NCBI GenBank assembly: GCA_040401695.1
Contig: JBBANY010000010.1
Location: 1-49,162 of the forward strand
From: F1-20-MAGs119 sp040401695
GTDB lineage: Bacteria; Actinomycetota; Acidimicrobiia; Acidimicrobiales; Ilumatobacteraceae
Length of the DNA stretch: 49,162 nucleotides
Direction of reading: 5' to 3'
Both the position numbers and the translations under genes were made by a program. This document shows positions 16,064 through 23,497 of the stretch, piece by piece. The number at the start of each line of letters is the position of its first letter. The stretch's first letter is position 1. The notes beneath the pieces were generated by a model. The model saw only the letters and a list, made by a program, of their open reading frames with translations. It did no database searches and was not told the origin of the DNA.

Positions 16064-16120
16064 AAGGCGTCGACGCGGCGAATTTTTACTGCTTAATTCG
16101 TCGGGTTCATTCGGTCGGCG

Positions 16121-16912
16121 TCACGCACCGAGTTCGACGCTGCGTGCCGTCGCCGCGCGGACCGCGGCAACGAACGCTTCGCGGCCACCCGCCGCCGCCA
16201 ACGCCGCAAGACCGGCGGCCGTTGTGCCGTTCGGCGACGTCACGTTCTCGCGCAGACGCGTCGGTGAGTCCGAACTTTCGGCGAGCAGCGTTCCTGCGCC
16301 GAGGAAGAGTTGCCGCACCAAGGCCTCGGCCGTCTCGGCGGGCAGGCCCTCGGCGACCCCGGCGGCAATCAGCGCCTCGGCCACATAGAAGAGGTATGCC
16401 GGCCCCGACCCGGTCAACCCGGTGACCGCATCGAGAAGCGCCTCGTCGACGCGCACCGCGAGGCCCACACTGCCCAGGACCTGTGCCGCGAATGCCTCGG
16501 CCGCCGCGCCGCACCCGGCGCCGAGGGAGAAACCCGAGGCCCCCTCGCCCACCAGTGCCGGGGTGTTCGGCATCGCGCGGATGACCGCGACGCCCGGCCC
16601 TGCGGCAGCCGTCAGTTTTGCGAGTGTCACGCCCGCGGCGATCGACAGCACCGTTGTTGCACCGGCGGCGACGGCGGCGCGGGTTGCGGTCACTGCATCG
16701 GCCGGTTTCACGGCGATGACCGCGTTCGTGCAGGCGACGACCTCGCCCACGATCGCCGATCCGGAGAACTGCGCACTCAAGGTCGCGCGCTTGGCCTCAT
16801 CGACTTCGACGATCGTGAGATCCGCCGCGGCAAGCCCACCGGCGACGAGACCGCGCGCGAGTGCGCCGCCCATGTTTCCTCCGCCGATGATCGAGATGCC
16901 CCCGTTGACCAT
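16121..16912 (-). CDS. proC: Pyrroline-5-carboxylate reductase
   Basis: A 263-residue NAD(P)H-dependent enzyme that makes proline from pyrroline-5-carboxylate. The Rossmann motif SIIGGGNMGGALARG is at the N-terminus, RAMPNTPALVGEG is in the middle, and the family signature GSGPAYLFYVAEAL is in the C-terminal helical domain. The ATG is 6 nt after TAGCCT (16919-16924), a leaderless-type start. The downstream region holds a terminator-like hairpin. Confidence 0.95.
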   Translation of the reverse strand: MVNGGISIIGGGNMGGALARGLVAGGLAAADLTIVEVDEAKRATLSAQFSGSAIVGEVVACTNAVIAVKPADAVTATRAAVAAGATTVLSIAAGVTLAKLTAAAGPGVAVIRAMPNTPALVGEGASGFSLGAGCGAAAEAFAAQVLGSVGLAVRVDEALLDAVTGLTGSGPAYLFYVAEALIAAGVAEGLPAETAEALVRQLFLGAGTLLAESSDSPTRLRENVTSPNGTTAAGLAALAAAGGREAFVAAVRAATARSVELGA

Positions 16913-16918
16913 GTGCGC

Positions 16919-16924
16919 AGGCTA
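16919..16924 (-). promoter_or_regulatory. Leaderless-type -10 (TAGCCT) of proC
   Basis: TAGCCT is 6 nt before the proC ATG. TAGCCT is the most frequent hexamer of this kind in the window, also found before nadE, fxsA and asd. Confidence 0.55.
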
Positions 16925-16940
16925 GTTCCGAACGGCTGAA

Positions 16941-17402
16941 CTACACGGCAAAACGGCTGGCGAACCCGATGCGGATGAGGACCGGGAAGTGTCGTTCGAC
17001 CGTGGCGTACAGCGTGCCGAGCACGCGGTCGAGTTCGGGTTCGCTGACGCCCGACAGCAGCAGTTCACCGCGCAGGAAGAGAGCGTCTTCGATGCCGATC
17101 GAAAAAGCGGCGCCCACCATCTTGTTGCTGCGCCGCAACGCCTGCTCGTACACCTCGGCAGCGTTCTCCTCGGGAGCCGGCATCACGTAGGTCTCGTACT
17201 GCAGCGTTCGTTGGCCGAGGGTGAGCCACACGGTGGTGAACTCCTTCTCCTCGCCTTTCATGCGCACGAACCAGTGCATGTCGTCGTCGGGGTCGCGCCC
17301 GACGGCCAGGCACAGGGAGTTGTTCTCCTTGTACGTCGCCAGCCACTCGTCGATCTGTCGGGCGAGAATGCCCCGATCGGTGTCGGCCCAGATTTCACTC
17401 AT
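16941..17402 (-). CDS. YbjN domain protein
   Basis: A 153-residue YbjN-like protein of the fold shared with type III secretion chaperones. It carries WFVRMKGEEKEFTTVWLTL and a C-terminal alpha/beta region ending VLIRIGFASRFAV. The biochemical role is unknown. In mycobacteria the gene next to mshA (Rv0487) is of this family, and here too it starts 2 bp after the mshA stop, which supports the call. The ATG at 17402 is chosen over a longer upstream frame that lies within mshA. Confidence 0.85.
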   Translation of the reverse strand: MSEIWADTDRGILARQIDEWLATYKENNSLCLAVGRDPDDDMHWFVRMKGEEKEFTTVWLTLGQRTLQYETYVMPAPEENAAEVYEQALRRSNKMVGAAFSIGIEDALFLRGELLLSGVSEPELDRVLGTLYATVERHFPVLIRIGFASRFAV

Positions 17403-17404
17403 GA

Positions 17405-18619
17405 CTACCGGCAAACGACTCGGTCGCGCGATGTCACGTCGGAGTACGCGCGGCGCAGACGTGCTGCGGCGAAACTCCACGTGTAGCGACGAGCCTTCTC
17501 TGCGGCCCGTGCGCCCATCGCCGCGGCGTCGATCGGGTTGGCGAGGATGCGGTCGACGTGGCTCGCAAAAACGTCGGGGCTGCGGTCGGCAACGAGGTGA
17601 CCGGTCACACCATCGTCGACGATGGTGATGAGGCCGCCGACACCGCTGGCCACGACGGGAACACCACACGCCGCGGCTTCCAGCGCGACGAGACCGAAGC
17701 TTTCGCTGCGCGACGGCACGATGACGACGTCGGCCGCCCTGTAGTAAGTGGAGAGAATGTGGTGCGCCTGCGGCGCGACGAAGTCGACGCGATCCGTCAC
17801 TCCGAGTGATTCGATCAGCGACCTGATGCGCACGACCTCGGTTTCGCCCTCGTTGCCGCTGGCCCCACCAACGACGACGAGGCGCGCGCGTCGGTCGGCG
17901 AGACGCGCAAGGGTTTCGACGGCGACGTCGAGGCCCTTCAACGGCTGGATGCGCCCGACGAACAGCATCACGGGGACGTCGTTCGGAAGACGCAGGGCGT
18001 GGCGGGCCCCACGCTTTTCACCCGGTGCGAAGAACGCGTGCTCGACACCCGGTGCGACGATTTCGATCGTGCCCGGCGGTGTGCCGTAGAGCGACCTGAA
18101 CTGCCGTTCTTCTTCGGTGCACGACACACAGATCGCGTCGGTGCACCCGATGATCGATGCCTCTGCGTTCTCCCGCGAGACGGGTTCGGGGTCGCCACCC
18201 TGGGCCTTCACCCGCGCAAAGGTGTGGAAGGTCATCACGAGAGGCAGGTCGAGTTCGTGCTTGAGTCGATGACCCGCGATGCCCGACAGCCAGTAGTTGC
18301 CGTGCAACACGTCGGTCCCGCCGGTTGCCGCGATGTGGTCGCGCACGCCGTCGGCAAAGGCGTCGACGACGGACACGAGGTCGTTCTTCGGCAGGTCGAA
18401 ATCACCGGCTTCGATGTGAACGACGCGGTGGTTCGGCTCGACGTTGACCACCTGTGGCAGGTCGGGTCGCCAGGCGCGCGTATAGGTGGTGCAGTCGAGG
18501 CCCGCATGGGCGAGCGCCGAGACGAGTTCGCGCACGTAAACGTTCATCCCGCCCCCGTCACCGACACCCGGCTGGGCCAAAGGCGATGTGTGCATCGAGA
18601 GAATCGAGACGCGTTTCAT
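17405..18619 (-). CDS. mshA: D-inositol-3-phosphate glycosyltransferase (mycothiol synthesis)
   Basis: A 404-residue GT4-family glycosyltransferase that transfers GlcNAc from UDP-GlcNAc to 1L-myo-inositol-1-phosphate, the first step of mycothiol synthesis. The diagnostic N-terminus SMHTSPLAQPGVGDGGGMNV is present. FVGRIQPLKGLD opens the C-terminal domain and SESFGLVALEAAACGVPVV is the nucleotide-sugar E(x7)E region. It starts 1 bp after the XRE regulator stop and is followed by ybjN. It shows the organism makes mycothiol, an actinobacterial trait. Confidence 0.95.
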   Translation of the reverse strand: MKRVSILSMHTSPLAQPGVGDGGGMNVYVRELVSALAHAGLDCTTYTRAWRPDLPQVVNVEPNHRVVHIEAGDFDLPKNDLVSVVDAFADGVRDHIAATGGTDVLHGNYWLSGIAGHRLKHELDLPLVMTFHTFARVKAQGGDPEPVSRENAEASIIGCTDAICVSCTEEERQFRSLYGTPPGTIEIVAPGVEHAFFAPGEKRGARHALRLPNDVPVMLFVGRIQPLKGLDVAVETLARLADRRARLVVVGGASGNEGETEVVRIRSLIESLGVTDRVDFVAPQAHHILSTYYRAADVVIVPSRSESFGLVALEAAACGVPVVASGVGGLITIVDDGVTGHLVADRSPDVFASHVDRILANPIDAAAMGARAAEKARRYTWSFAAARLRRAYSDVTSRDRVVCR

Positions 18620-18620
18620 G

Positions 18621-18977
18621 TCAGCCCGCCACCGGGTTCACGTAGGTGCGGTAGACGCTGAGAAGAGAGTTCTTCTGCTCGGTCGACAGCAGCGGATCGG
18701 CGAGAACGGCTTCTTCGACCGACGGCGTCGCCGCAGGTGCGCGGGAACTGTCGCCGTCGAGGATGCCCGCGCGGACGTACAGCGTTTCAGCCGAGACGTG
18801 CAGTGCACGCGCGATCTGCTGGAGAATTTCGGCGGATGGCTTCCGCAGACCGCGCTCGATCTGCGACAGGTACGGATTCGACACGCCGGCGAGTCGGGAG
18901 AGATCGCGTATCGACTGCTGCGCGGCTTCACGGCGCTGCCGAATGAAGTCACCGAGGTCGACGAGACGCTTGTCCAC
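18621..18977 (-). CDS. XRE-family transcriptional regulator
   Basis: A 118-residue protein with a helix-turn-helix (about residues 10-65): IRQRREAAQQSIRDLSRLAG, then VSNPYLSQIERGLRKPS. A C-terminal segment (LLSTEQKNSLLSVYRTY) probably mediates dimerisation. It is the first gene of the operon with mshA and ybjN, so it may regulate mycothiol synthesis or itself. The GTG start at 18977 is 6 nt after TAGACA. The target is unknown. Confidence 0.9.
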   Translation of the reverse strand: MDKRLVDLGDFIRQRREAAQQSIRDLSRLAGVSNPYLSQIERGLRKPSAEILQQIARALHVSAETLYVRAGILDGDSSRAPAATPSVEEAVLADPLLSTEQKNSLLSVYRTYVNPVAG

Positions 18978-18983
18978 CCCGTC

Positions 18984-18989
18984 TGTCTA
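18984..18989 (-). promoter_or_regulatory. Leaderless-type -10 (TAGACA) of the XRE-mshA-ybjN operon
   Basis: TAGACA is 6 nt before the GTG. It differs from TANNNT only in its last base. Confidence 0.4.
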
Positions 18990-19019
18990 GTGACGAATTG
19001 ACGGAATGGCTACTTCGGC

Positions 19020-19045
19020 GAAATACCCGATTCGTCGGGTATTTC
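19020..19045 (-). terminator. Hairpin after rsiG
   Basis: GAAATACCCGA (19020-19030) pairs perfectly with TCGGGTATTTC (19035-19045): an 11-bp stem with a TTCG/CGAA four-base loop. It lies about 20 bp after the rsiG stop on the minus strand. No T-run follows, so termination is likely but not certain. Confidence 0.55.
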
Positions 19046-19066
19046 ACGCATGTCGTTGGAAGTTGG

Positions 19067-19579
19067 TCAGTCGAGCAGGCTGTCGACCGTTGCGCCACCG
19101 CTCTTGTAGCGCTCGATGAGTTCGCGGCTCAGTGCATCGATGCGGCCGAAGAGGGCCTTGCGTTCGGTCGAACGATCGCTTTCGAATGCGGCGAGTGCGG
19201 CCTCGAGAGAGCCCAGTTCACCATCGTCGAGGTCGGCAAAGTCGGCGAAGTGCAAGCGGTCGCAGATGTCGGCAAGTTCGACCACCCGTGGGTGATCCGC
19301 GCTCACCGTGGTGTCGCGTGGCGGTCGTGCAGAACCGGCGCCCTGTTGCTGGCCGAAAACCGCGGCGAGTTCATCGGGTGCGGCACTCGCGTGTGACCCC
19401 GCACCGCGGCGGGCACGTTCCTCGCGCACGATGTCGAGCCGACCCTGTGCGATGCGGCGCACGAACGAAACCGCATCTTCTTCTTCCTGCAACTTGGTGC
19501 GCAGGGCGCGAAGTTCAGGAAGCGACAGCGACGACGGATCGACGTTCGGGCCGGATGCAGAGTCGTGTGAAGCGGCGAT
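19067..19579 (-). CDS. rsiG: RsiG-like c-di-GMP-responsive anti-sigma factor
   Basis: The protein carries the RsiG c-di-GMP signature E(x3)S(x2)R(x3)Q(x3)D exactly in EDAVSFVRRIAQGRLD, and a second near-copy, ESDRSTERKALFGRID, with only the Q replaced by F. Both lie in long helices, as in Streptomyces RsiG, where two motif helices bind c-di-GMP and sequester the sporulation sigma factor WhiG. The C-terminal RYKSGGATVDSLL is also RsiG-like. The first standard start is a TTG at 19492, but the homologous helix begins earlier (LPELRALRTK). The open frame reaches back only to a TAG at 19591; a TAGAGT hexamer points to an ATC codon at 19579, a non-standard start. The start is therefore uncertain. 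It follows moaD by 9 bp. Confidence 0.82.
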   Translation of the reverse strand: MAASHDSASGPNVDPSSLSLPELRALRTKLQEEEDAVSFVRRIAQGRLDIVREERARRGAGSHASAAPDELAAVFGQQQGAGSARPPRDTTVSADHPRVVELADICDRLHFADFADLDDGELGSLEAALAAFESDRSTERKALFGRIDALSRELIERYKSGGATVDSLLD

Positions 19580-19585
19580 GTTCGT

Positions 19586-19591
19586 ACTCTA
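19586..19591 (-). promoter_or_regulatory. Leaderless-type -10 (TAGAGT) before rsiG, overlapping the moaD stop
   Basis: TAGAGT includes the moaD stop codon and lies 6 nt before an in-frame ATC codon. The same hexamer precedes the genes at 39847 and 45276 at 6-7 nt. Confidence 0.4.
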
Positions 19592-19828
19592 GAACCCGCC
19601 GGAAACCGGAGGGAGGACGGCGACCTCGTCGCTCGGGCCCACGGGCGCGTCGCGATCGGTCTCTTCTCCGTTGCGCCACACCCGGGAGGTTGCGAGCACC
19701 GCGGCGAATGCCTCGCCGTAACGGCTGCACGCTTCGTCGAGCAAGTCACCGACCGTGGCGGCATCGATCGCATCGGAACCCCGCCCGGCGGCTTCGCGGG
19801 CCGCGGCAAAAAGTCTCAATGTCGTCAC
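19589..19828 (-). CDS. moaD: MoaD/ThiS-family sulfur carrier protein
   Basis: A 79-residue ubiquitin-fold protein. It begins VTTLRLFAAAREAAG, typical of MoaD, and ends SGGF: the di-glycine that is normally the very end is followed by a phenylalanine. MoaD carries a thiocarboxylate for molybdopterin synthesis. The extra residue would have to be removed before activation, as in QbsE- or CysO-type systems, or the protein is inactive. The GTG at 19828 is chosen because TACCCT lies 8 nt upstream; a GTG nine codons earlier is the alternative. Confidence 0.82.
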   Translation of the reverse strand: MTTLRLFAAAREAAGRGSDAIDAATVGDLLDEACSRYGEAFAAVLATSRVWRNGEETDRDAPVGPSDEVAVLPPVSGGF

Positions 19829-19836
19829 GTTTGCCA

Positions 19837-19898
19837 AGGGTATTGCCAACCCCACGGGGAACGGAACGACCCGTACGGGAAGTGATACGGCATAACCT
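19837..19898. promoter_or_regulatory. Divergent leaderless-type promoters of moaD and the phosphoglycerate mutase-like gene
   Basis: Minus strand: TACCCT (19837-19842), 8 nt before the moaD GTG. Plus strand: TAACCT (19893-19898), 7 nt before the GTG at 19906. The plus-strand copy continues with GC after the hexamer, as do those at 12567 and 43552. Confidence 0.5.
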
Positions 19899-19905
19899 GC
19901 ATGAC

Positions 19906-20532
19906 GTGACGGTCGCCCGGTTTCTTCTCGTGCGTCACGGTCAGTCCGAATGGAACTCGGTGGGCCGGATGCAGGGCCATGCCGATTCCCCTCTCACCCC
20001 CGAAGGTCGGCGGCAGGCGCAGTCCGCGGCGCGCAAACTGAAGGGCTTCGACTGGGTGACATCGAGTGACCTGTCCCGAGCCTTCGACACCGCCGTCATC
20101 ATCGCCCGCGAGTTGTCGATCCCGCGCCTGCCCGCGCTGACCGAACTGCGTGAGGTCGACGTCGGTCCATGGCAGGGCCTCACGCGACGCGACATCGAAA
20201 GACAGTTTCCCGGATTCCTCGACAACGACATGCGTCCACCGGGCTACGAAGCCGACGAGTCGGTGTTCGAACGCGTACGCAACGCCCTCGTCAGACTCGC
20301 CACCGAATCAACCGATGCCTCTCAATCGACCGGCGCGGCGAGCCGACCAACGGGGCTGCTCGTCACCCACAGTGGCGTCATCCGCGTCATGCGCAGGGTT
20401 CTCGGCTATCCCGACCAGCGCAATCACCGCAATCTCGAGGGCTGCTGGTTCACCGTCACGACCGACGGCACGGTCAACGTCGAGGAATCGGTCAACGTTC
20501 TCCGCAACGCAACGATCAGCAACACGCTCTGA
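19906..20532 (+). CDS. Histidine phosphatase / phosphoglycerate mutase-like protein
   Basis: A 208-residue enzyme of the histidine phosphatase superfamily. LLVRHGQSEWN at the N-terminus holds the phospho-accepting histidine, and VTHSGVIRV holds the second catalytic histidine. True cofactor-dependent phosphoglycerate mutase is about 250 residues, so a broader phosphatase (for example CobC-like) is more likely. The GTG at 19906 is set by TAACCT 7 nt upstream; an ATG 5 nt earlier is followed at once by an in-frame TGA. In mycobacteria gpm1 also lies near mshA. Confidence 0.87.
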   Translation: MTVARFLLVRHGQSEWNSVGRMQGHADSPLTPEGRRQAQSAARKLKGFDWVTSSDLSRAFDTAVIIARELSIPRLPALTELREVDVGPWQGLTRRDIERQFPGFLDNDMRPPGYEADESVFERVRNALVRLATESTDASQSTGAASRPTGLLVTHSGVIRVMRRVLGYPDQRNHRNLEGCWFTVTTDGTVNVEESVNVLRNATISNTL

Positions 20533-20534
20533 CA

Positions 20535-21737
20535 ATGAGGCGCTTCGACGAATCGTTCTCGCCCGTTGTGCGCAACCACGTCGTGCTGCTCACGATCGCG
20601 CGCACGACGGCGAATGCCTCGTACCGCTTCGCACCGCCGTTTCTCGCCACGATCGCCCGCGGCTTCGACATGTCGATTTCGCAGATGGGCATTGCGCTCA
20701 CCGTCTCCGAGCTCACCGGACTCGCCTCGCCCTTCATCGGACAGCGCGTCGACGCGATGACGAGGCGTCAGGCGATGCGCGTCTCACTCGTGGGAGTCGG
20801 CCTCGGTGCGATCATCGCCGGTGCGGCGCCGAACCTCGCCATCTTCACCATTGCCATCATCATTCTCGGTGCGGCGAAGGTCGGCTTCGACGTCGCGCTC
20901 AGTGCGTGGATCGCCGATCACGTGCCGTGGAACAAACGCAGTGCCGTCGTTGGCTTCACCGAAATCTCGTGGGCTCTCGGCATGCTCGTCGGCGTCAGTT
21001 CCCTCGGCCTCATCACGTCGGTCACGAACTGGCGATGGGCCTACGCGGTCAGTGCGATGGGTGTTTTGTTGCTGGCGTGGATGGTGAGCAATCGCCTGCC
21101 CATCAACGACGACGTCGCTCACCATCACGACGAGCCGACGAACGGCGAACACGGTGTCTTGTTGCCGGGAAGTTGGCTCGCCATCGCGTCGTGCTTCACG
21201 TTGATGGGTGCGATCCAGTGCATCTTCGTCACTTTCGGTCCGTTCCTCGAGGACACGTTCGGCTTCACCGAGGCCGGCCTCGCCGCGATGGGTTTCTCGC
21301 TCGGCCTCGCGGAACTGCTCTCATCCACGTCGAGCGCAAGATTCACCGACGTGTGGGGCAAGCAACGCAGCGTCGCCCTCGGCGCCGCCCTCATGGTTCC
21401 CGCTGCACTGGTGATCGCCGGTCTCGGCGACCGCTTGGTGCCGGCGCTCATCGGCCTCGTGCTCGTCATCCTCGGCTTCGAGTTTGCAATCGTCAGCCTT
21501 CTCCCCATCGGCACGCAGTTGGTGCCCGGGCGGCGCGGCCGCGGCATGGGTTTGTTGCTCGGCGCGGGCACCCTCGGTCGTGCCGCAGTGTCGATCGGCG
21601 CCACTCGCCTCTACGACGATCACGGTGTCGAGCCGGCCGCCATCGGTTCGGCCCTGTTCGCAACCGCGACGGCACTGTTGATCTTGAGTCACTCGAAGGT
21701 CGGACACTCGCGCGTCAGCCGCGGTAGGCGTTCGTGA
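20535..21737 (+). CDS. Major facilitator superfamily transporter
   Basis: A 400-residue protein with about 12 hydrophobic helices and a central hydrophilic loop containing a His-rich stretch (DDVAHHHDEPTNG). The loop after helix 2 (GQRVDAMTRRQAMRVS) fits the MFS signature loosely. The substrate cannot be predicted. The ATG is 2 bp after the preceding phosphatase stop, suggesting co-translation. The 3' end overlaps the convergent nadE gene by 23 bp. A longer frame upstream lies within the phosphatase gene and is not used. Confidence 0.88.
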   Translation: MRRFDESFSPVVRNHVVLLTIARTTANASYRFAPPFLATIARGFDMSISQMGIALTVSELTGLASPFIGQRVDAMTRRQAMRVSLVGVGLGAIIAGAAPNLAIFTIAIIILGAAKVGFDVALSAWIADHVPWNKRSAVVGFTEISWALGMLVGVSSLGLITSVTNWRWAYAVSAMGVLLLAWMVSNRLPINDDVAHHHDEPTNGEHGVLLPGSWLAIASCFTLMGAIQCIFVTFGPFLEDTFGFTEAGLAAMGFSLGLAELLSSTSSARFTDVWGKQRSVALGAALMVPAALVIAGLGDRLVPALIGLVLVILGFEFAIVSLLPIGTQLVPGRRGRGMGLLLGAGTLGRAAVSIGATRLYDDHGVEPAAIGSALFATATALLILSHSKVGHSRVSRGRRS

Positions 21738-23367
21738 TCGGCAAACGCCGGTCCTTGCCGAACGCCTTCGTGGTGATGCGAACGCCCGGTGCACACTGAC
21801 GCCGCTTGTATTCGTTGAGGTCGACCAGCCGTGCGATGCGGCGCACCAACGCCTCGTCGTGCCCCAGCGCGATGATGTCACCCGCAGTCATGTCATCTTC
21901 GACGTACATCTCGAGAATCGTGTCGAGAACCTCGTAGGGAGGCAGAGACTGGTCGTCGCGCTGGTCGGGCCGCAACTCGGCCGATGGTGGCTTTTCGATG
22001 ATCGCATGCGGAATGATCTCGCGACCCGCGCGGTGGTTCACATGGTGACACAGTTCGTACACCGTCAGTTTGAACACGTCCTTGATGACCGCGTAGCCAC
22101 CAACGGAGTCTCCGTAGAGCGTGAAGTAACCAACGGCCATCTCGCTCTTGTTTCCCGTGGTCAACACCATCCAACCGTGCTTGTTCGACAGCGCCATCAC
22201 CACCGTGCCGCGCACACGGCTCTGCAGGTTCTCTTCGGTCAGGTCGGCGGGCTTGCCCGCAAAAGATGCCTCGAGCATGTCGAGGTAAGCGGCAAAGGCG
22301 GGCTCGATCTCGATCGTCTGCAGGTCGACACCGAGATTTGCGGCAAGCTTCGCCGCGTCTGTTCGCGAGCCTTCGCTCGAATAGCGCGACGGCATCGACA
22401 CACCGTGCACGTGCTCTGCACCCAACGCGTCGACCGCGATCGCCGCGACCAAAGCCGAGTCGATTCCACCCGACAGACCGAGCACCACGTCGGTGAAACC
22501 GTTCTTGCGGACGTAGTCGCGCGTTCCCAACACCAATGCGTCGTACACCTGCGCAAGGTTGTCAGGCGTCGGCTCCGACGCCCCACCCGACACCGCGTCG
22601 ACCGTGCCATCATCGGAAACGTCGACAACCAGAAGATCGTCCGCGAAGAACGGACTCTGCGCGACCACCGCGCCGTGGGCATCGGCGACGAGCGACCCGC
22701 CGTCGAAGACCAATTCATCCTGTCCGCCGACCTGGTTGACGTACGCCAACACGACGCCGTTCGCACGGGCGCGTGCCGACACGAGATCGCGACGCACTTC
22801 GGGCTTTTCGCGATGGAACGGAGAACCGTTGATGCTGATCACGATGCGCGCACCCTGCGCGGCTTGGTGTGCGACCGGACCCTCGGCCCACAGGTCTTCA
22901 CAGATCGACACCGCGATGCTTCGACCGGCGACATCGAAGATCGGCTGGTCGTCGGGACCGGGAACGAAATAGCGCTCTTCGTCGAACACGCTGTAGTTCG
23001 GGAGCAACTGTTTGCGATAGATGCCGAGCAACTTGCCGTCGCGCGCGACCACCGCGGCATTGAACAACAGACGCTCGGTCACGCCGTTCACCGACATTTC
23101 GGCATGATCGACGAACCCAACCACGAGGGTCGTCGAACCCGTCGATGCGACCAACGCATCGAGCGCCGAGCGGTTGTCGGCGATGAATCCGGGCTTCAAC
23201 ACGAGATCCTCGGGTGGGTAGCCCGTGACGGCAAGCTCGGGAAATGCAACGACGTCGCAGCCCGCTGCGGCGGCTTCGGCGTAGGCACGGGAAATCACAG
23301 CGGTGTTGTCCGCCAGATTTCCCACCGTGGGGTTGATTTGGGCCAGGCCGAGGCGCAGTTTCGCCAC
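21715..23367 (-). CDS. nadE: Glutamine-dependent NAD+ synthetase
   Basis: A 550-residue two-domain enzyme that converts deamido-NAD+ to NAD+. The N-terminal nitrilase-like glutaminase domain has E44 (FPELAVTGYPPEDL), K119 (YRKQLLPNY) and C156 (VSICEDLW). The C-terminal ATP-pyrophosphatase domain has LGLSGGIDSALVAAI. Glutamine as the ammonia donor fits its position next to the glutamine synthetase genes. The GTG start is 6 nt after TAGCCT. Confidence 0.95.
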   Translation of the reverse strand: MAKLRLGLAQINPTVGNLADNTAVISRAYAEAAAAGCDVVAFPELAVTGYPPEDLVLKPGFIADNRSALDALVASTGSTTLVVGFVDHAEMSVNGVTERLLFNAAVVARDGKLLGIYRKQLLPNYSVFDEERYFVPGPDDQPIFDVAGRSIAVSICEDLWAEGPVAHQAAQGARIVISINGSPFHREKPEVRRDLVSARARANGVVLAYVNQVGGQDELVFDGGSLVADAHGAVVAQSPFFADDLLVVDVSDDGTVDAVSGGASEPTPDNLAQVYDALVLGTRDYVRKNGFTDVVLGLSGGIDSALVAAIAVDALGAEHVHGVSMPSRYSSEGSRTDAAKLAANLGVDLQTIEIEPAFAAYLDMLEASFAGKPADLTEENLQSRVRGTVVMALSNKHGWMVLTTGNKSEMAVGYFTLYGDSVGGYAVIKDVFKLTVYELCHHVNHRAGREIIPHAIIEKPPSAELRPDQRDDQSLPPYEVLDTILEMYVEDDMTAGDIIALGHDEALVRRIARLVDLNEYKRRQCAPGVRITTKAFGKDRRLPITNAYRG

Positions 23368-23373
23368 GGCGTG

Positions 23374-23379
23374 AGGCTA
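23374..23379 (-). promoter_or_regulatory. Leaderless-type -10 (TAGCCT) of nadE
   Basis: TAGCCT is 6 nt before the nadE GTG, with no Shine-Dalgarno sequence. It lies about 25 bp from the GlnR-like box of the divergent glnII gene. Confidence 0.55.
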
Positions 23380-23403
23380 CCGACGGGCCCAACGGTGCGC
23401 GTC

Positions 23404-23441
23404 TTTACACAGCGTTCACAATCGGGACACGGAAGGGAAAC
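23404..23441 (+). promoter_or_regulatory. GlnR-type operator upstream of glnII
   Basis: Four pentamers ending in AC occur at exact 11-bp steps: TTTAC (23404), TTCAC (23415), GACAC (23426) and GAAAC (23437), each separated by 6 bp. This is the architecture of the actinobacterial GlnR box, gTnAC-n6-GaAAC repeated twice. The last element is exact and the others are partial. A GlnR-like regulator is encoded at 25974-26669. Confidence 0.65.
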
Positions 23442-23497
23442 TGCCCCACGGCAGGATGGGGATCGTTCAGAACCCCTCATTGTGAAGGAGACCCCAA

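Larger units (their letters stand above)
15820..16120. other. 301-bp intergenic region with several hairpins (candidate RNA element)
   Basis: No coding frame is evident. Inverted repeats in plus-strand order: 15849-15868 (7-bp stem, 6-nt loop); 15888-15922 (13-bp stem with one mismatch, 9-nt loop holding six C); 15926-15945 (GC stem around TTTC); 15950-15969 (8-bp stem, CGAA loop); 16009-16028 (7-bp stem followed by T, terminator-like on both strands); and the palindrome at 16050-16063. On the minus strand this would be the leader of the DUF62 gene and the terminator of proC. On the plus strand it could be an independent RNA. The C-rich loop recalls the actinobacterial 6C RNA, but I see only one such loop. 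Confidence 0.5.
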
